Positions 8,108 to 15,191 of a DNA stretch of 64,000 nt are shown here, piece after piece. Position 1 is the stretch's first letter, and each line of letters begins with the position of its first letter. The notes below the pieces were generated by a model. That model did not search any database and had not been told where the DNA came from. It saw nothing but the letters and a program-made list of their open reading frames with translations. Source of the stretch: an uncultured Adlercreutzia sp. (GTDB lineage Bacteria > Actinomycetota > Coriobacteriia > Coriobacteriales > Eggerthellaceae); assembly GCA_902478715.1 (NCBI GenBank), contig CABSMC010000003.1:9233-73232 (forward strand), in the 5' to 3' direction. Position numbers and translations under genes: made by a program.

Positions 8108-9124
8108 TTACGCAAACGCGTCCAAATGCTTTTCGATGAGTTTGAGGAACTCGGAAATATCGCCAAAGTAATTGGGATACAGCTTCGCGAGGTTTTCCTT
8201 GGAAGCTCCTTTTGTAAGGACCAGATCACGGCTACCGTCGCGGTCGGCGCCCTCCTCTTCGAAATATCGAGAAAGGGCCGCTATGGAATCAAGCGGTGTA
8301 AGCTCGAGCGTTTGCTCGTCCGCGACGAGGTCAACGAGATAGTAGTCGGCGACATCCCTATTCGCATCGTCGGAGAGAAAGTAGACGGCGTTACTGGCGG
8401 CTTTAAGCGTTTCCTTTGCCTCAATGGCATAAGACAACTCCGGCCTCCCGTCGGCGAGACCTCGAATAGCGCTCGCGTCAATTTCTCCCTGTTCTTCTAG
8501 TTGGGCAATAAGCACAGCCGCCTTCTTGAAAAACCGTCCAGCAGGGTTATCGATCTCATTGAATTTCAACCGACTTTTCACAGCCACATCGTGCATCTCC
8601 ACTGCTGTTGCCCAAGCATGTTGAAGCACCGTCCGCAGCTGAACCTCAACAAACAGCTTATGGCCGCATTTCAGATCGCAATAATGCAAGATCGCATGTT
8701 TTCCGCGATAGCCACTCGGACGAGGGTATGCAATGTAATCATGGCGCTTCGTTTTCGGAGCATCGAATGCAGGCAGGCAAGCGATCTCGCTATAGACACG
8801 CTCAAGTGTCGCTAGATCGGGCACCACCAGTCGGCATCCCGCAATGTCGTACATCGTCTGAAGATCGGAGGGAGCGTCCGGCCTTCCGAGCTTATCGACA
8901 ATCGTCGGCAGCTTCTTGATTCGCCCCGCAATAAGCACGTCGGAGCCGACCGCGTTCAGGCCCTCTATATCCCCGAAGGCTCGCTGGAGCGCCTCGGCGT
9001 GAATCCCTCTCCAGTAATTCACAACCTCGAGCGCAGTCGCACGATCCCCGGAAGAAGAAAGCGGGGAAGTCAATGCCTCCCCCGCTTTTCCTACCTTGGT
9101 TTTCGAAATCCAATTTGCGCTCAT
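8108..9124 (-). CDS. RelA/SpoT-domain protein, probable toxSAS-type toxin
   Basis: A 338-residue protein with a small-alarmone-synthetase fold. Visible motifs in order: AGRIKKLPTIVDKL (ATP-binding basic region), MYDIAGCRLVV (the DIAGxR strand of RelA synthetases), PRPSGYRGKHAI (G-loop region) and VEVQLRTVLQHAWA (the E-Q-R-T..HAWA motif). About 120 helical residues follow. No HD hydrolase or TGS/ACT domain is present. It overlaps the upstream Panacea-domain gene by ATGA, the classic antitoxin-toxin arrangement. Known toxSAS enzymes either make toxic alarmones or pyrophosphorylate tRNA; which one applies here is not visible. Alternatively it is a harmless small alarmone synthetase, but the partner argues for a toxin. 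Confidence 0.8.
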   Translation of the reverse strand: MSANWISKTKVGKAGEALTSPLSSSGDRATALEVVNYWRGIHAEALQRAFGDIEGLNAVGSDVLIAGRIKKLPTIVDKLGRPDAPSDLQTMYDIAGCRLVVPDLATLERVYSEIACLPAFDAPKTKRHDYIAYPRPSGYRGKHAILHYCDLKCGHKLFVEVQLRTVLQHAWATAVEMHDVAVKSRLKFNEIDNPAGRFFKKAAVLIAQLEEQGEIDASAIRGLADGRPELSYAIEAKETLKAASNAVYFLSDDANRDVADYYLVDLVADEQTLELTPLDSIAALSRYFEEEGADRDGSRDLVLTKGASKENLAKLYPNYFGDISEFLKLIEKHLDAFA

Positions 9125-9579
9125 GCGAACACCGGGTTGTCAGCCGGCCTCGTCTCGTAATAGGCCTTCATGCAGCCGATAGCAATGGGCCTTTTCGATC
9201 GCGCATTGGGCGCTAGCCCACTGCGAGCATTAAGCCACGGAGCTTCGCTATGAGTCAATTCGCTGAGACTGGCTCCCGTCCAGTTCTTCAGGCAACCAAC
9301 GACATGGTCGATCGCCGCGTATTCGTATTCTGTAAGAGCGTGCTCCAACAAAGGACCGAAAAAGCCGCGCGAAACTACGAATTCGCCTTTATGCCTCTTG
9401 AACAAATCTGGAGCCACGGGCCCATTTGCCCATGCCTCAAACTCTTCGGGGAAAAGCGGCGTTCCATGCTCAACCAGATAATACGCCTGGCTATAAAAAG
9501 TCAGCTTCTGGAGCTTCATGGTTGAAACACTTCCGAGACACTCGAGAATATACGCTGCCACGTCGACGACATGCGCCAT
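9121..9579 (-). CDS. Panacea-domain (DUF4065, SocA-like) antitoxin
   Basis: A 152-residue protein matching the Panacea/DUF4065 family: DVAAYILECLG, then the signature MKLQKLTFYSQAYYLVEHG, FEAWANGPVAPDLF, and TGASLSELTHSEAPW. Panacea proteins are known as versatile antitoxins that neutralise varied toxins, including toxSAS enzymes. It has a strong ribosome site (AAAGGAGGAG) and its stop overlaps the start of the downstream RelA/SpoT-like gene (ATGA), so the two are translationally coupled and presumably neutralise each other by direct binding. Confidence 0.85.
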   Translation of the reverse strand: MAHVVDVAAYILECLGSVSTMKLQKLTFYSQAYYLVEHGTPLFPEEFEAWANGPVAPDLFKRHKGEFVVSRGFFGPLLEHALTEYEYAAIDHVVGCLKNWTGASLSELTHSEAPWLNARSGLAPNARSKRPIAIGCMKAYYETRPADNPVFA

Positions 9580-9693
9580 AAAGCTCCTCCTTTCATTGGA
9601 CTTTCATTCTACTCGATCAGTCAAGCGGGAATGCCACCAACCACGCCCTTTCCCTGACGCGCAAAAGGCATCGGGGGCTAAGCGCGGTGTTGC

Positions 9694-9969
9694 CTAAATC
9701 TCGTACATCGCCTGGAAGACGTCCTCGCGTTGGATGAGAACCTGCATGGACAGGCGCTCGCCGTCGGCGGCCAGGCGCTCCTGCACGGTGTTGAAGTCGG
9801 CGACGGCAGGATCCAGCGTCACCATCATGGTCATGGAGAACATGCGGCCCTCGCCGAGAATCGTCTGGGAGATGTCGTCGATGTTGGCGCCGCAGTCGGC
9901 CAGCGTCGTGGCGATGGCAGCCACCACGCCGGAGCGGTCCTTGCCGAGGACGGAGATGACGCACTTCAT
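9694..9969 (-). CDS. ACT-domain regulatory protein (UPF0237 type)
   Basis: A 91-residue protein made of a single ACT domain: MKCVISVLGKDRSGVVAAIAT and the middle NIDDISQTILG. Such stand-alone ACT proteins bind small ligands such as amino acids and often sit next to a PFL/UPF0210 enzyme gene, which is absent here. ATG 9969 follows AGAAAGAAGG; a longer in-frame start exists but has no ribosome site. It is separated from the toxin pair by about 115 bp without any gene. Confidence 0.85.
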   Translation of the reverse strand: MKCVISVLGKDRSGVVAAIATTLADCGANIDDISQTILGEGRMFSMTMMVTLDPAVADFNTVQERLAADGERLSMQVLIQREDVFQAMYEI

Positions 9970-10075
9970 GGGAACCTTCTTTCTAGTGGGGACGGAATCC
10001 TTCAACTCGCTTGCGCCCGCTTAGGCTGGCGCGGGCAGATGCTTCATGCTCGCCCGCAGCGAAACGGGCATCGCT

Positions 10076-10639
10076 TTAGTGGCGGAAAATCAGCGACAGA
10101 GCTTCGGCGCGGGCGGCGGCGTCGGTTTCGAAGCAGCCGCGCACGGCTCGGGTGGTCGTTTTCGCGCCCGGCTTCTTCACGCCGCGCATGGACATGCACA
10201 TATGCTCGGCCTCAAGCACCACGATGACGCCTGCCGGATGCAGCGCCTCCATCAGCGTGTCGGCAATCTGGCCGGTCAGACGTTCCTGCACCTGGGGGCG
10301 CTTGGCGAAGCCGTCCACGAGCCGCGCCAGCTTCGAGATGCCGCAGATGCGCCCGTCCGCGCCGGGGATGTAGGCCACGTGCGCCCGCCCGAAGAACGGC
10401 GCCAGATGATGCTCGCACATGCTGAAGAAGGGGATGTCGCCCACCAGCACGATTTCCTCGTGGCCCTCGTCGAAGGTCACGTCGAAATGCCGCGACGGAT
10501 CCTCTTCCAGGCCGCCCAGCACTTCCTCGTACATACGGGCCACGCGCGCCGGCGTCTCCCGCAGCCCCTCGCGCTCGGGATCTTCCCCGACGCCTTCCAA
10601 AATCAGGCGCACGCCTGCTTCGATTTTCGCTGTATCCAC
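10076..10639 (-). CDS. folE: GTP cyclohydrolase I
   Basis: 187 residues, normal length for FolE, which opens the GTP ring to 7,8-dihydroneopterin triphosphate for folate or 7-deazaguanine synthesis in the cytoplasm. The zinc and active-site residues are present: [33 protein letters not shown] and [10 protein letters not shown]. The protein ends in the usual SLIF motif. No other folate genes are adjacent, so which pathway it serves is open. Confidence 0.95.
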   Translation of the reverse strand: MDTAKIEAGVRLILEGVGEDPEREGLRETPARVARMYEEVLGGLEEDPSRHFDVTFDEGHEEIVLVGDIPFFSMCEHHLAPFFGRAHVAYIPGADGRICGISKLARLVDGFAKRPQVQERLTGQIADTLMEALHPAGVIVVLEAEHMCMSMRGVKKPGAKTTTRAVRGCFETDAAARAEALSLIFRH

Positions 10640-10814
10640 GGTTGTCGTAACTCCTTGTAAACGGTTGGCGCCATGTTATCACGACGGTGGGCATCTCGCG
10701 GTGCCGGAAGGACAACGGAACGAGCAAAGGCCGTCTCGGCCAGGAATAGACCACCGACGACGATCCCACTGCCGGGGGCACCGCAGGCAGCCCCGCCGCC
10801 GAAGGCCCCGCTGT

Positions 10815-10843
10815 GGGACAACAAGCTACGTCCCCGTTGTCCC
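10815..10843. repeat. Inverted repeat GGGACAAC-N13-GTTGTCCC
   Basis: Perfect 8-bp arms inside the 272-bp gap between folE and the hydrolase terminator. The gap has no ORF I can support. The dyad could be a regulatory site for folE, which starts about 180 bp away on the minus strand. Confidence 0.35.
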
Positions 10844-10861
10844 GCCGCTGGCCCGATAGAG

Positions 10862-10886
10862 AAACGGCCGCCCCGAAGGACGGCCG
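10862..10886 (-). terminator. Rho-independent terminator of the alpha/beta hydrolase gene
   Basis: On the minus strand CGGCCGTCC-TTCG-GGGCGGCCG forms a stem with one mismatch, a TTCG tetraloop and a following TTTC. It lies 27 bp after the hydrolase stop. Confidence 0.75.
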
Positions 10887-10912
10887 CAACCGTTAAGCCC
10901 TGTAAGCTAAAA

Positions 10913-11824
10913 CTAGTCGAAGCGGGAAATGAAGCCCTCCACCGCCGCGCAGGTCTCGTCGGGATGGGTAATGGAGCAGATGTGCGGCGCACCCTGGATG
11001 AGCGTCCATTCGCAGCCGGGAATCAGGTCGACGCCCTCTTTGATGACCCACGGGGTGCCCTCATCGTCAGTACCGGAAAGGGCCATGCAGGGCACCTTGA
11101 TGTCCTTCACGCCCTCGCGGATATCCCAATCGCGCATTTTGCCGGTCACCACGAACTCGGAGGCGCCCTGCATGATCATGTAGCACTCGCCCACGGCGCT
11201 GAACGAGTCGATGAGATGCTGGGGGTAGTCCTTCTCGTACATGCCGCACACATGGCGCTTGTAGTACTCGTCGAAGGCCGCCTTGGCCTGCACCGTCTCG
11301 TAGTTGCCCGTGGCCTCGGCCTCGGCGAGCGCGTTCTGCATCTCCAGCGGCAGGAACGTAATCAGGTGGTTGGCGGCATCGAGCCACGACTGGATGAGCA
11401 CCGGGGAGGAGTTGATGACAAACGAGTTCACGCCCTTGTCGTCCTTCATCATGCACAGCATGCCCAGCATGCCGCCCCAGGAGTTGCCGAACAGATGGAA
11501 GTCGTCGAGACCGAGCGCCTCGCATACGGCGTAGTACTCGTTTATCCACAGATCGTAGGTGTAGTAGTCCTCGCCCATGTTCTCCACCATGGACTTACCG
11601 CAGCCGATCTGGTCGTAGAAAATAACCTGCCGATCGTACTTGTCGGCGATGCGGGCAAGGTCGAGCAGGTAGTTGTGGCAGTCGCCCGGACCGCCATGGA
11701 GCACCAGCAGCGGCTTCTTCCCGTTGTCCTTGCGCTCACCCACGATCTTCACGTAGGTCTTGTGACCATTGTAGTCGACGTAGCGTTCCTCGATGGGAGC
11801 ATTAATTACCAGTTCCTCTGCCAT
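10913..11824 (-). CDS. Proline-iminopeptidase-type alpha/beta hydrolase
   Basis: A 303-residue cytoplasmic hydrolase. The oxyanion motif LVLHGGPGDCHNY, the FYDQIGCGKS strand and the nucleophile elbow GNSWGGMLG are those of peptidase family S33 (proline iminopeptidase and relatives); the catalytic histidine is probably in GAPHICSI. It may release N-terminal residues from peptides, or hydrolyse another amide or ester. The ATG at 11824 follows AGAAAGGTG. Its upstream region carries a TATAAT box, a hairpin and the CACTTTA palindrome that is also found near 2.2 kb. Confidence 0.85.
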   Translation of the reverse strand: MAEELVINAPIEERYVDYNGHKTYVKIVGERKDNGKKPLLVLHGGPGDCHNYLLDLARIADKYDRQVIFYDQIGCGKSMVENMGEDYYTYDLWINEYYAVCEALGLDDFHLFGNSWGGMLGMLCMMKDDKGVNSFVINSSPVLIQSWLDAANHLITFLPLEMQNALAEAEATGNYETVQAKAAFDEYYKRHVCGMYEKDYPQHLIDSFSAVGECYMIMQGASEFVVTGKMRDWDIREGVKDIKVPCMALSGTDDEGTPWVIKEGVDLIPGCEWTLIQGAPHICSITHPDETCAAVEGFISRFD

Positions 11825-11953
11825 GTCGCACCTTTCTGCCTGGTAGCTCAAGGGAGATCTCGCCCAACGAGCTGCATCGAAAAACCCGCGTCGGCAGGCG
11901 CCTGCCCCTGCCAACATCTGCGGCTCTTGCGCCCAACACGCCAGCCCACCGGG

Positions 11954-11980
11954 AATCCCCCGTTCAACAGGGGGATTATA
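11954..11980 (-). promoter_or_regulatory. TATAAT -10 box and hairpin upstream of the hydrolase gene
   Basis: TATAAT on the minus strand (11980-11975) is followed by AATCCCCC-N8-GGGGGATT (11954-11977), a perfect 8-bp dyad near the predicted transcript start. The 5' UTR would be about 140 nt. Confidence 0.4.
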
Positions 11981-11984
11981 TCAC

Positions 11985-12004
11985 CACTTTACTTAGATAA
12001 AGTG
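11985..12004. promoter_or_regulatory. Palindrome CACTTTA-N6-TAAAGTG, candidate operator
   Basis: Second copy of the palindrome at 2234-2255. It sits 4 bp upstream of the TATAAT of the hydrolase promoter, covering the -35 to -10 spacer. A bound dimer there would block or distort the promoter. Confidence 0.5.
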
Positions 12005-12150
12005 CAGGATGGGGCCTTTCCACCTTCTTCCCAAAACGCGTGCCCGGTAGCCAGAACGAGGCGCAACCATTAACGGAGCGTTACGCAGTGGACGACCGCA
12101 AAGGGGGATAATGGAGCCGTTATGAGACCTACCACGGGAAGGGACCGACC

Positions 12151-12630
12151 ATGAAGAACCTAATCGCCGAGTTCAAGGAGTTCATCAACCGCGGCAACGT
12201 GATCGATATGGCCGTCGGCATCATCATCGGCGCGGCGTTCACGGCCATCGTCACGTCGCTGACCGACGACATCATCAACCCGTTCATCAAGCTCATCACG
12301 GGAGGCGCCGGCACCGACGTGGCGGGCCTTACCATCCCCGTGCCCGGCACCGAGAACGGCATCGACTTCGGGGCCTTCATCAGCGCTATCATCAACTTCC
12401 TCATCGTGGCCTGGGTGGTGTTCATGATCGTGAAGGCCTTCAACAAGATGAAGGACGGCACGGCGAAGCTCCCCTTCCGCAAGAACGCCAAGGGCGAGGA
12501 GGTCATCGAGCACGCCCCCACCTGCCCGTTCTGCCTGGAGGAAGTGAACGTGGGCGCCACCCGCTGCCCCCACTGCACCGCCGAGCTGCCCGCGCCGGCC
12601 GAGGTGACCGTGAAGGTCGTGGAAAAGTAG
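12151..12630 (+). CDS. mscL: Large-conductance mechanosensitive channel MscL with C-terminal zinc ribbon
   Basis: 159 residues. The N-terminal part is a canonical MscL: EFKEFINRGNVIDMAVG, then two membrane helices joined by a periplasmic loop, ending in KAFNKMK. It releases solutes on sudden osmotic downshift. The C-terminal tail adds CPFC (about residue 126) and CPHC (about residue 142), a four-cysteine zinc ribbon in the cytoplasm that ordinary MscL lacks. The ATG follows GGAAGGGA. Single gene on the plus strand between two minus-strand units. Confidence 0.95.
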   Translation: MKNLIAEFKEFINRGNVIDMAVGIIIGAAFTAIVTSLTDDIINPFIKLITGGAGTDVAGLTIPVPGTENGIDFGAFISAIINFLIVAWVVFMIVKAFNKMKDGTAKLPFRKNAKGEEVIEHAPTCPFCLEEVNVGATRCPHCTAELPAPAEVTVKVVEK

Positions 12631-12645
12631 CTACCGACAAACCAG

Positions 12646-13800
12646 TCATCGGGGCTGCGGCGCGCAACGCCTCACCAGCAGCAGCCCAGCGAGCGCAATA
12701 AGGACCGCCTGGCAAACGAAGGGCCCGGTGGCAGCGGCTCCAAAGGCGGAGAATGCGGCCCCGTAGAGGGCGCTTGCGGAGGCGATACCAATGTCGATGG
12801 CGTTCTGCTGTAGGGCAAGCGCCGTCGCCTGACGCTTTTCGGCCACTTTGCGAGCAATCATAGCCTGAGCGCACACCATGGCACCCGCATAGCCGTAGCC
12901 AACGCACAGGCCCGAAGCGATAAGGACTGGCAAGGACGAAGCTGCCGCGGCGAAAAGCCCGACGCCCGCTCCCATAAGCAGTAGATGCGCGCCGAGCAAC
13001 CAGCGTGCATCGCGGCGATCGCAGAGGATGCCGGCAACGGGGTTGGCCGCAAGGCCCCCGAGCCCGACAAGCGTGAAGTACCATCCCTCGTTCCCGATCA
13101 TCCCGGCAGCCGAGGCAAAGGTACCCCCGAAGCTGAACAACAGGCCATACCCCATGGCGGCAACGAACGTCCCTACTACCGTCATGCCGACGACCCCAGG
13201 CAAAGAAAGCGAGCCCTTTGCGCGGAATCGTCTTGCCTCGGGCTGCTCGCGCCGCCGTCGCACGGGCCTCATGACGCCAACGCAAACCAGAGCAACGACG
13301 GAGCATCCGGAAAGTGCCCAGAAGCATGCAGCGAACCCGACGGCCTCCACTAAGCCGAACGCCACAAGCGGCCCTAGCAGAAGCGAAGCGGAGGTCGTCA
13401 GGCGGTACCAGCCGAGCCAACGACCTCGAGCCTCAGGCGGCGCCGCTTCCGACACAGTGGCCGTAGCCGACGACCAGAATGAAGCAAGGCCGACCGCCTG
13501 CACGCAGCGCGCCAAAAGCACCTGCCAGAACTCAGTGCACAGCGGAAACAGAGCGCCCCCAACCACAAACGACGCGAGGCCCACGAGCATAACCGGCTTT
13601 GTACCCCACCGATCCGCCGCCGGGCCGAAGGCGAAGCGCAAAAGTACCGCCGCAGCCAGATACACGCTGTTCTGAAGCCCCGCTTCCGCCAGCGTCCCTC
13701 CCGCATCCACCACAAAAGAGGGCGTCAGCGTCATGAAGATGTTGTTATAGCCATAAGCGAGAAAGGCGGCGAGAAACAGCGGGGCAAGTTGCCGGCCCAT
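12646..13800 (-). CDS. Major facilitator superfamily transporter
   Basis: A 384-residue MFS protein with 12 predicted hydrophobic segments. The loop 2-3 signature is FGPAADRWGTKPVML, and PPEARGRWLGWY follows helix 4. The pattern suits drug or metabolite efflux rather than sugar uptake. It starts 7 bp after the stop of the Crp-family gene, so the two form an operon and the regulator probably controls this pump. Substrate unknown. Confidence 0.85.
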   Translation of the reverse strand: MGRQLAPLFLAAFLAYGYNNIFMTLTPSFVVDAGGTLAEAGLQNSVYLAAAVLLRFAFGPAADRWGTKPVMLVGLASFVVGGALFPLCTEFWQVLLARCVQAVGLASFWSSATATVSEAAPPEARGRWLGWYRLTTSASLLLGPLVAFGLVEAVGFAACFWALSGCSVVALVCVGVMRPVRRRREQPEARRFRAKGSLSLPGVVGMTVVGTFVAAMGYGLLFSFGGTFASAAGMIGNEGWYFTLVGLGGLAANPVAGILCDRRDARWLLGAHLLLMGAGVGLFAAAASSLPVLIASGLCVGYGYAGAMVCAQAMIARKVAEKRQATALALQQNAIDIGIASASALYGAAFSAFGAAATGPFVCQAVLIALAGLLLVRRCAPQPR

Positions 13801-13806
13801 AGCGTC

Positions 13807-14505
13807 CTACTCCTGCTCGAGCCGGGCAATCTCGACGAGACGCTGCACGTCGACGATGCGAATGGCGTTGCGCTGCTTCTCGATGACCCCCTGGGCCTGC
13901 AAACGCGAGATGACCGAGGTGACCGAGTTGCGGCTCACGCCGAGCATATCTGCAATATCGTTATTGCTATAGGGCAGCACCACGGCTCGCTGCTCCTCTC
14001 CTTCGGCAAGACGCTCGGTCGCCAACTTGGCGAGCAGCATGGGTACCCGCTGGGCTGTCACATAGAACGACTGGTTCAGCATCTCATTGGTCTGCATGGA
14101 CAAAAGTCCGAACAAGTAACGTACGCAGTATTCGGAAAATTCCGAGCCGCCGCGCAGCAGTTTGAAGAACGACTCCTTGGGAATGGCCAGAATACGGCTG
14201 TCCTCCAAACACTGCGCCGTCGACATCGTCAGATTGGTATCGCGCAGAATATGGAACCCGAAGAACATGCCGGGGCCATAGCGGTCGATGACTTTCTTGC
14301 GTCCTGCGGCATCAACACCGTAGAGCTCCACCGAGCCGTTTTCTACATAGTAGTGGTTGCCGTCCGGCTCGCCGCTCCAAAACACCATGGCACCGGCCGG
14401 AATGCGCCGGGACGTATAGGTGGCTCCCGCCTCATCGAGCATGCGCTCAAGCTCGATACGGCTGATAACCTCGTCGAGCACCTCGTTTTTTCCCGTCCAG
14501 GTCAT
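13807..14505 (-). CDS. Crp/Fnr-family transcriptional regulator
   Basis: A 232-residue regulator with an N-terminal cyclic-nucleotide-binding-type beta barrel (residues about 20-130, IPAGAMVFWSGEPDGNHYYV) and a C-terminal helix-turn-helix (NNDIADMLGVSRNSVTSVIS). It lacks the cysteine cluster of Fnr, so it is not an oxygen-sensing iron-sulfur protein of that type; the ligand is unknown. It heads a two-gene unit with the MFS pump and lies downstream of the dmsAB unit. A palindrome at -41 of the dmsA promoter is a plausible target. Confidence 0.88.
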   Translation of the reverse strand: MTWTGKNEVLDEVISRIELERMLDEAGATYTSRRIPAGAMVFWSGEPDGNHYYVENGSVELYGVDAAGRKKVIDRYGPGMFFGFHILRDTNLTMSTAQCLEDSRILAIPKESFFKLLRGGSEFSEYCVRYLFGLLSMQTNEMLNQSFYVTAQRVPMLLAKLATERLAEGEEQRAVVLPYSNNDIADMLGVSRNSVTSVISRLQAQGVIEKQRNAIRIVDVQRLVEIARLEQE

Positions 14506-14576
14506 GTTCCCTCCCTCTCGCGCCCGATCCCCCTCGGTCGCGATCTCATTGTACCAAAGCCCCTTCCCCCTATGCG

Positions 14577-14607
14577 AAAAGGGGCAGCGACGCTCTGTCG
14601 CTGCCCC
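14577..14607 (-). terminator. Rho-independent terminator of the dmsAB unit
   Basis: GGGGCAGCGAC (14581-14591), a 5-nt loop and GTCGCTGCCCC (14597-14607) give a perfect 11-bp stem, followed on the minus strand by TTTTC. It separates the oxidoreductase genes from the Crp-family gene. Confidence 0.88.
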
Positions 14608-14622
14608 TGGGGGAGGGAGGGC

Positions 14623-15183
14623 TTACACGTAGTAGACCGAAGGCGTCGTACCGTTCTCCTCCAAGTAGGGTTTCGCGCCCTTCTCGGCGATGTACTTCGC
14701 CACTTCGCTTTCCGGATCGTTCAAATCACCGACGATGCGGGCCTCGGCCGGGCAGGCCTGCACGCACCAGGGACGATGGTCGTTGTCCAGGCGATCGAAG
14801 CACAGGGTGCACTTCGAGGACACGCCGGCCTCTTCGTCGATCTGCGGCACCTCGTAGGGGCACGAGTTCACGCAGGTGCCGCATCCGATGCACACGTCCT
14901 GGTCGACCACCACAGCGCCGTTGTCCTCGCGCTTGGCCATGGCGCCGGTGGGGCAATTGGCCACACAAGCCGGCTCGGCACAGTGGTTGCACAAGGTGGG
15001 GCGGAAGTTCATCTTCACCTTCGGGAACGTGCCCGTGGGGCGGTACAGATCGCCCTCGAGCCCTTCCACATGGGCCCAGTACAGCTCGCCGGGCACATCG
15101 TTGGATACCTTGCAGGCGACTGCGCAGGTCTGGCAGCCCATGCAGCGGGTCGTGTCGATCACCATTCCATATTGCTTAGCCAT
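14623..15183 (-). CDS. 4Fe-4S ferredoxin-type electron-transfer subunit (DmsB-like)
   Basis: 186 residues with four Cys clusters typical of DmsB/NrfC-type subunits: CMGCQTCAVACK, CNHCAEPACVANCPTGA, CIGCGTCVNSCPYE, and CTLCF...CVQACP. It would carry four [4Fe-4S] clusters and pass electrons between the membrane and the molybdenum subunit encoded just upstream (8-bp gap). No DmsC or NrfD anchor gene follows, so the complex either uses an anchor encoded elsewhere or is soluble on the outer face. It has no signal peptide and would be exported with its Tat-dependent partner. Confidence 0.93.
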   Translation of the reverse strand: MAKQYGMVIDTTRCMGCQTCAVACKVSNDVPGELYWAHVEGLEGDLYRPTGTFPKVKMNFRPTLCNHCAEPACVANCPTGAMAKREDNGAVVVDQDVCIGCGTCVNSCPYEVPQIDEEAGVSSKCTLCFDRLDNDHRPWCVQACPAEARIVGDLNDPESEVAKYIAEKGAKPYLEENGTTPSVYYV

Positions 15184-15191
15184 GAGTACAC

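Noticed and set aside
9617..9693. Search for the missing 5' part of the truncated gene on the far side of the toxin pair
   Set aside because: No matching coding sequence was found between the antitoxin promoter region and the ACT gene, so simple insertion into one gene cannot be shown from this window.
13807..14505. Reading the Crp-family protein as Fnr
   Set aside because: The N-terminal cysteine cluster needed for the oxygen-sensing iron-sulfur centre is absent.
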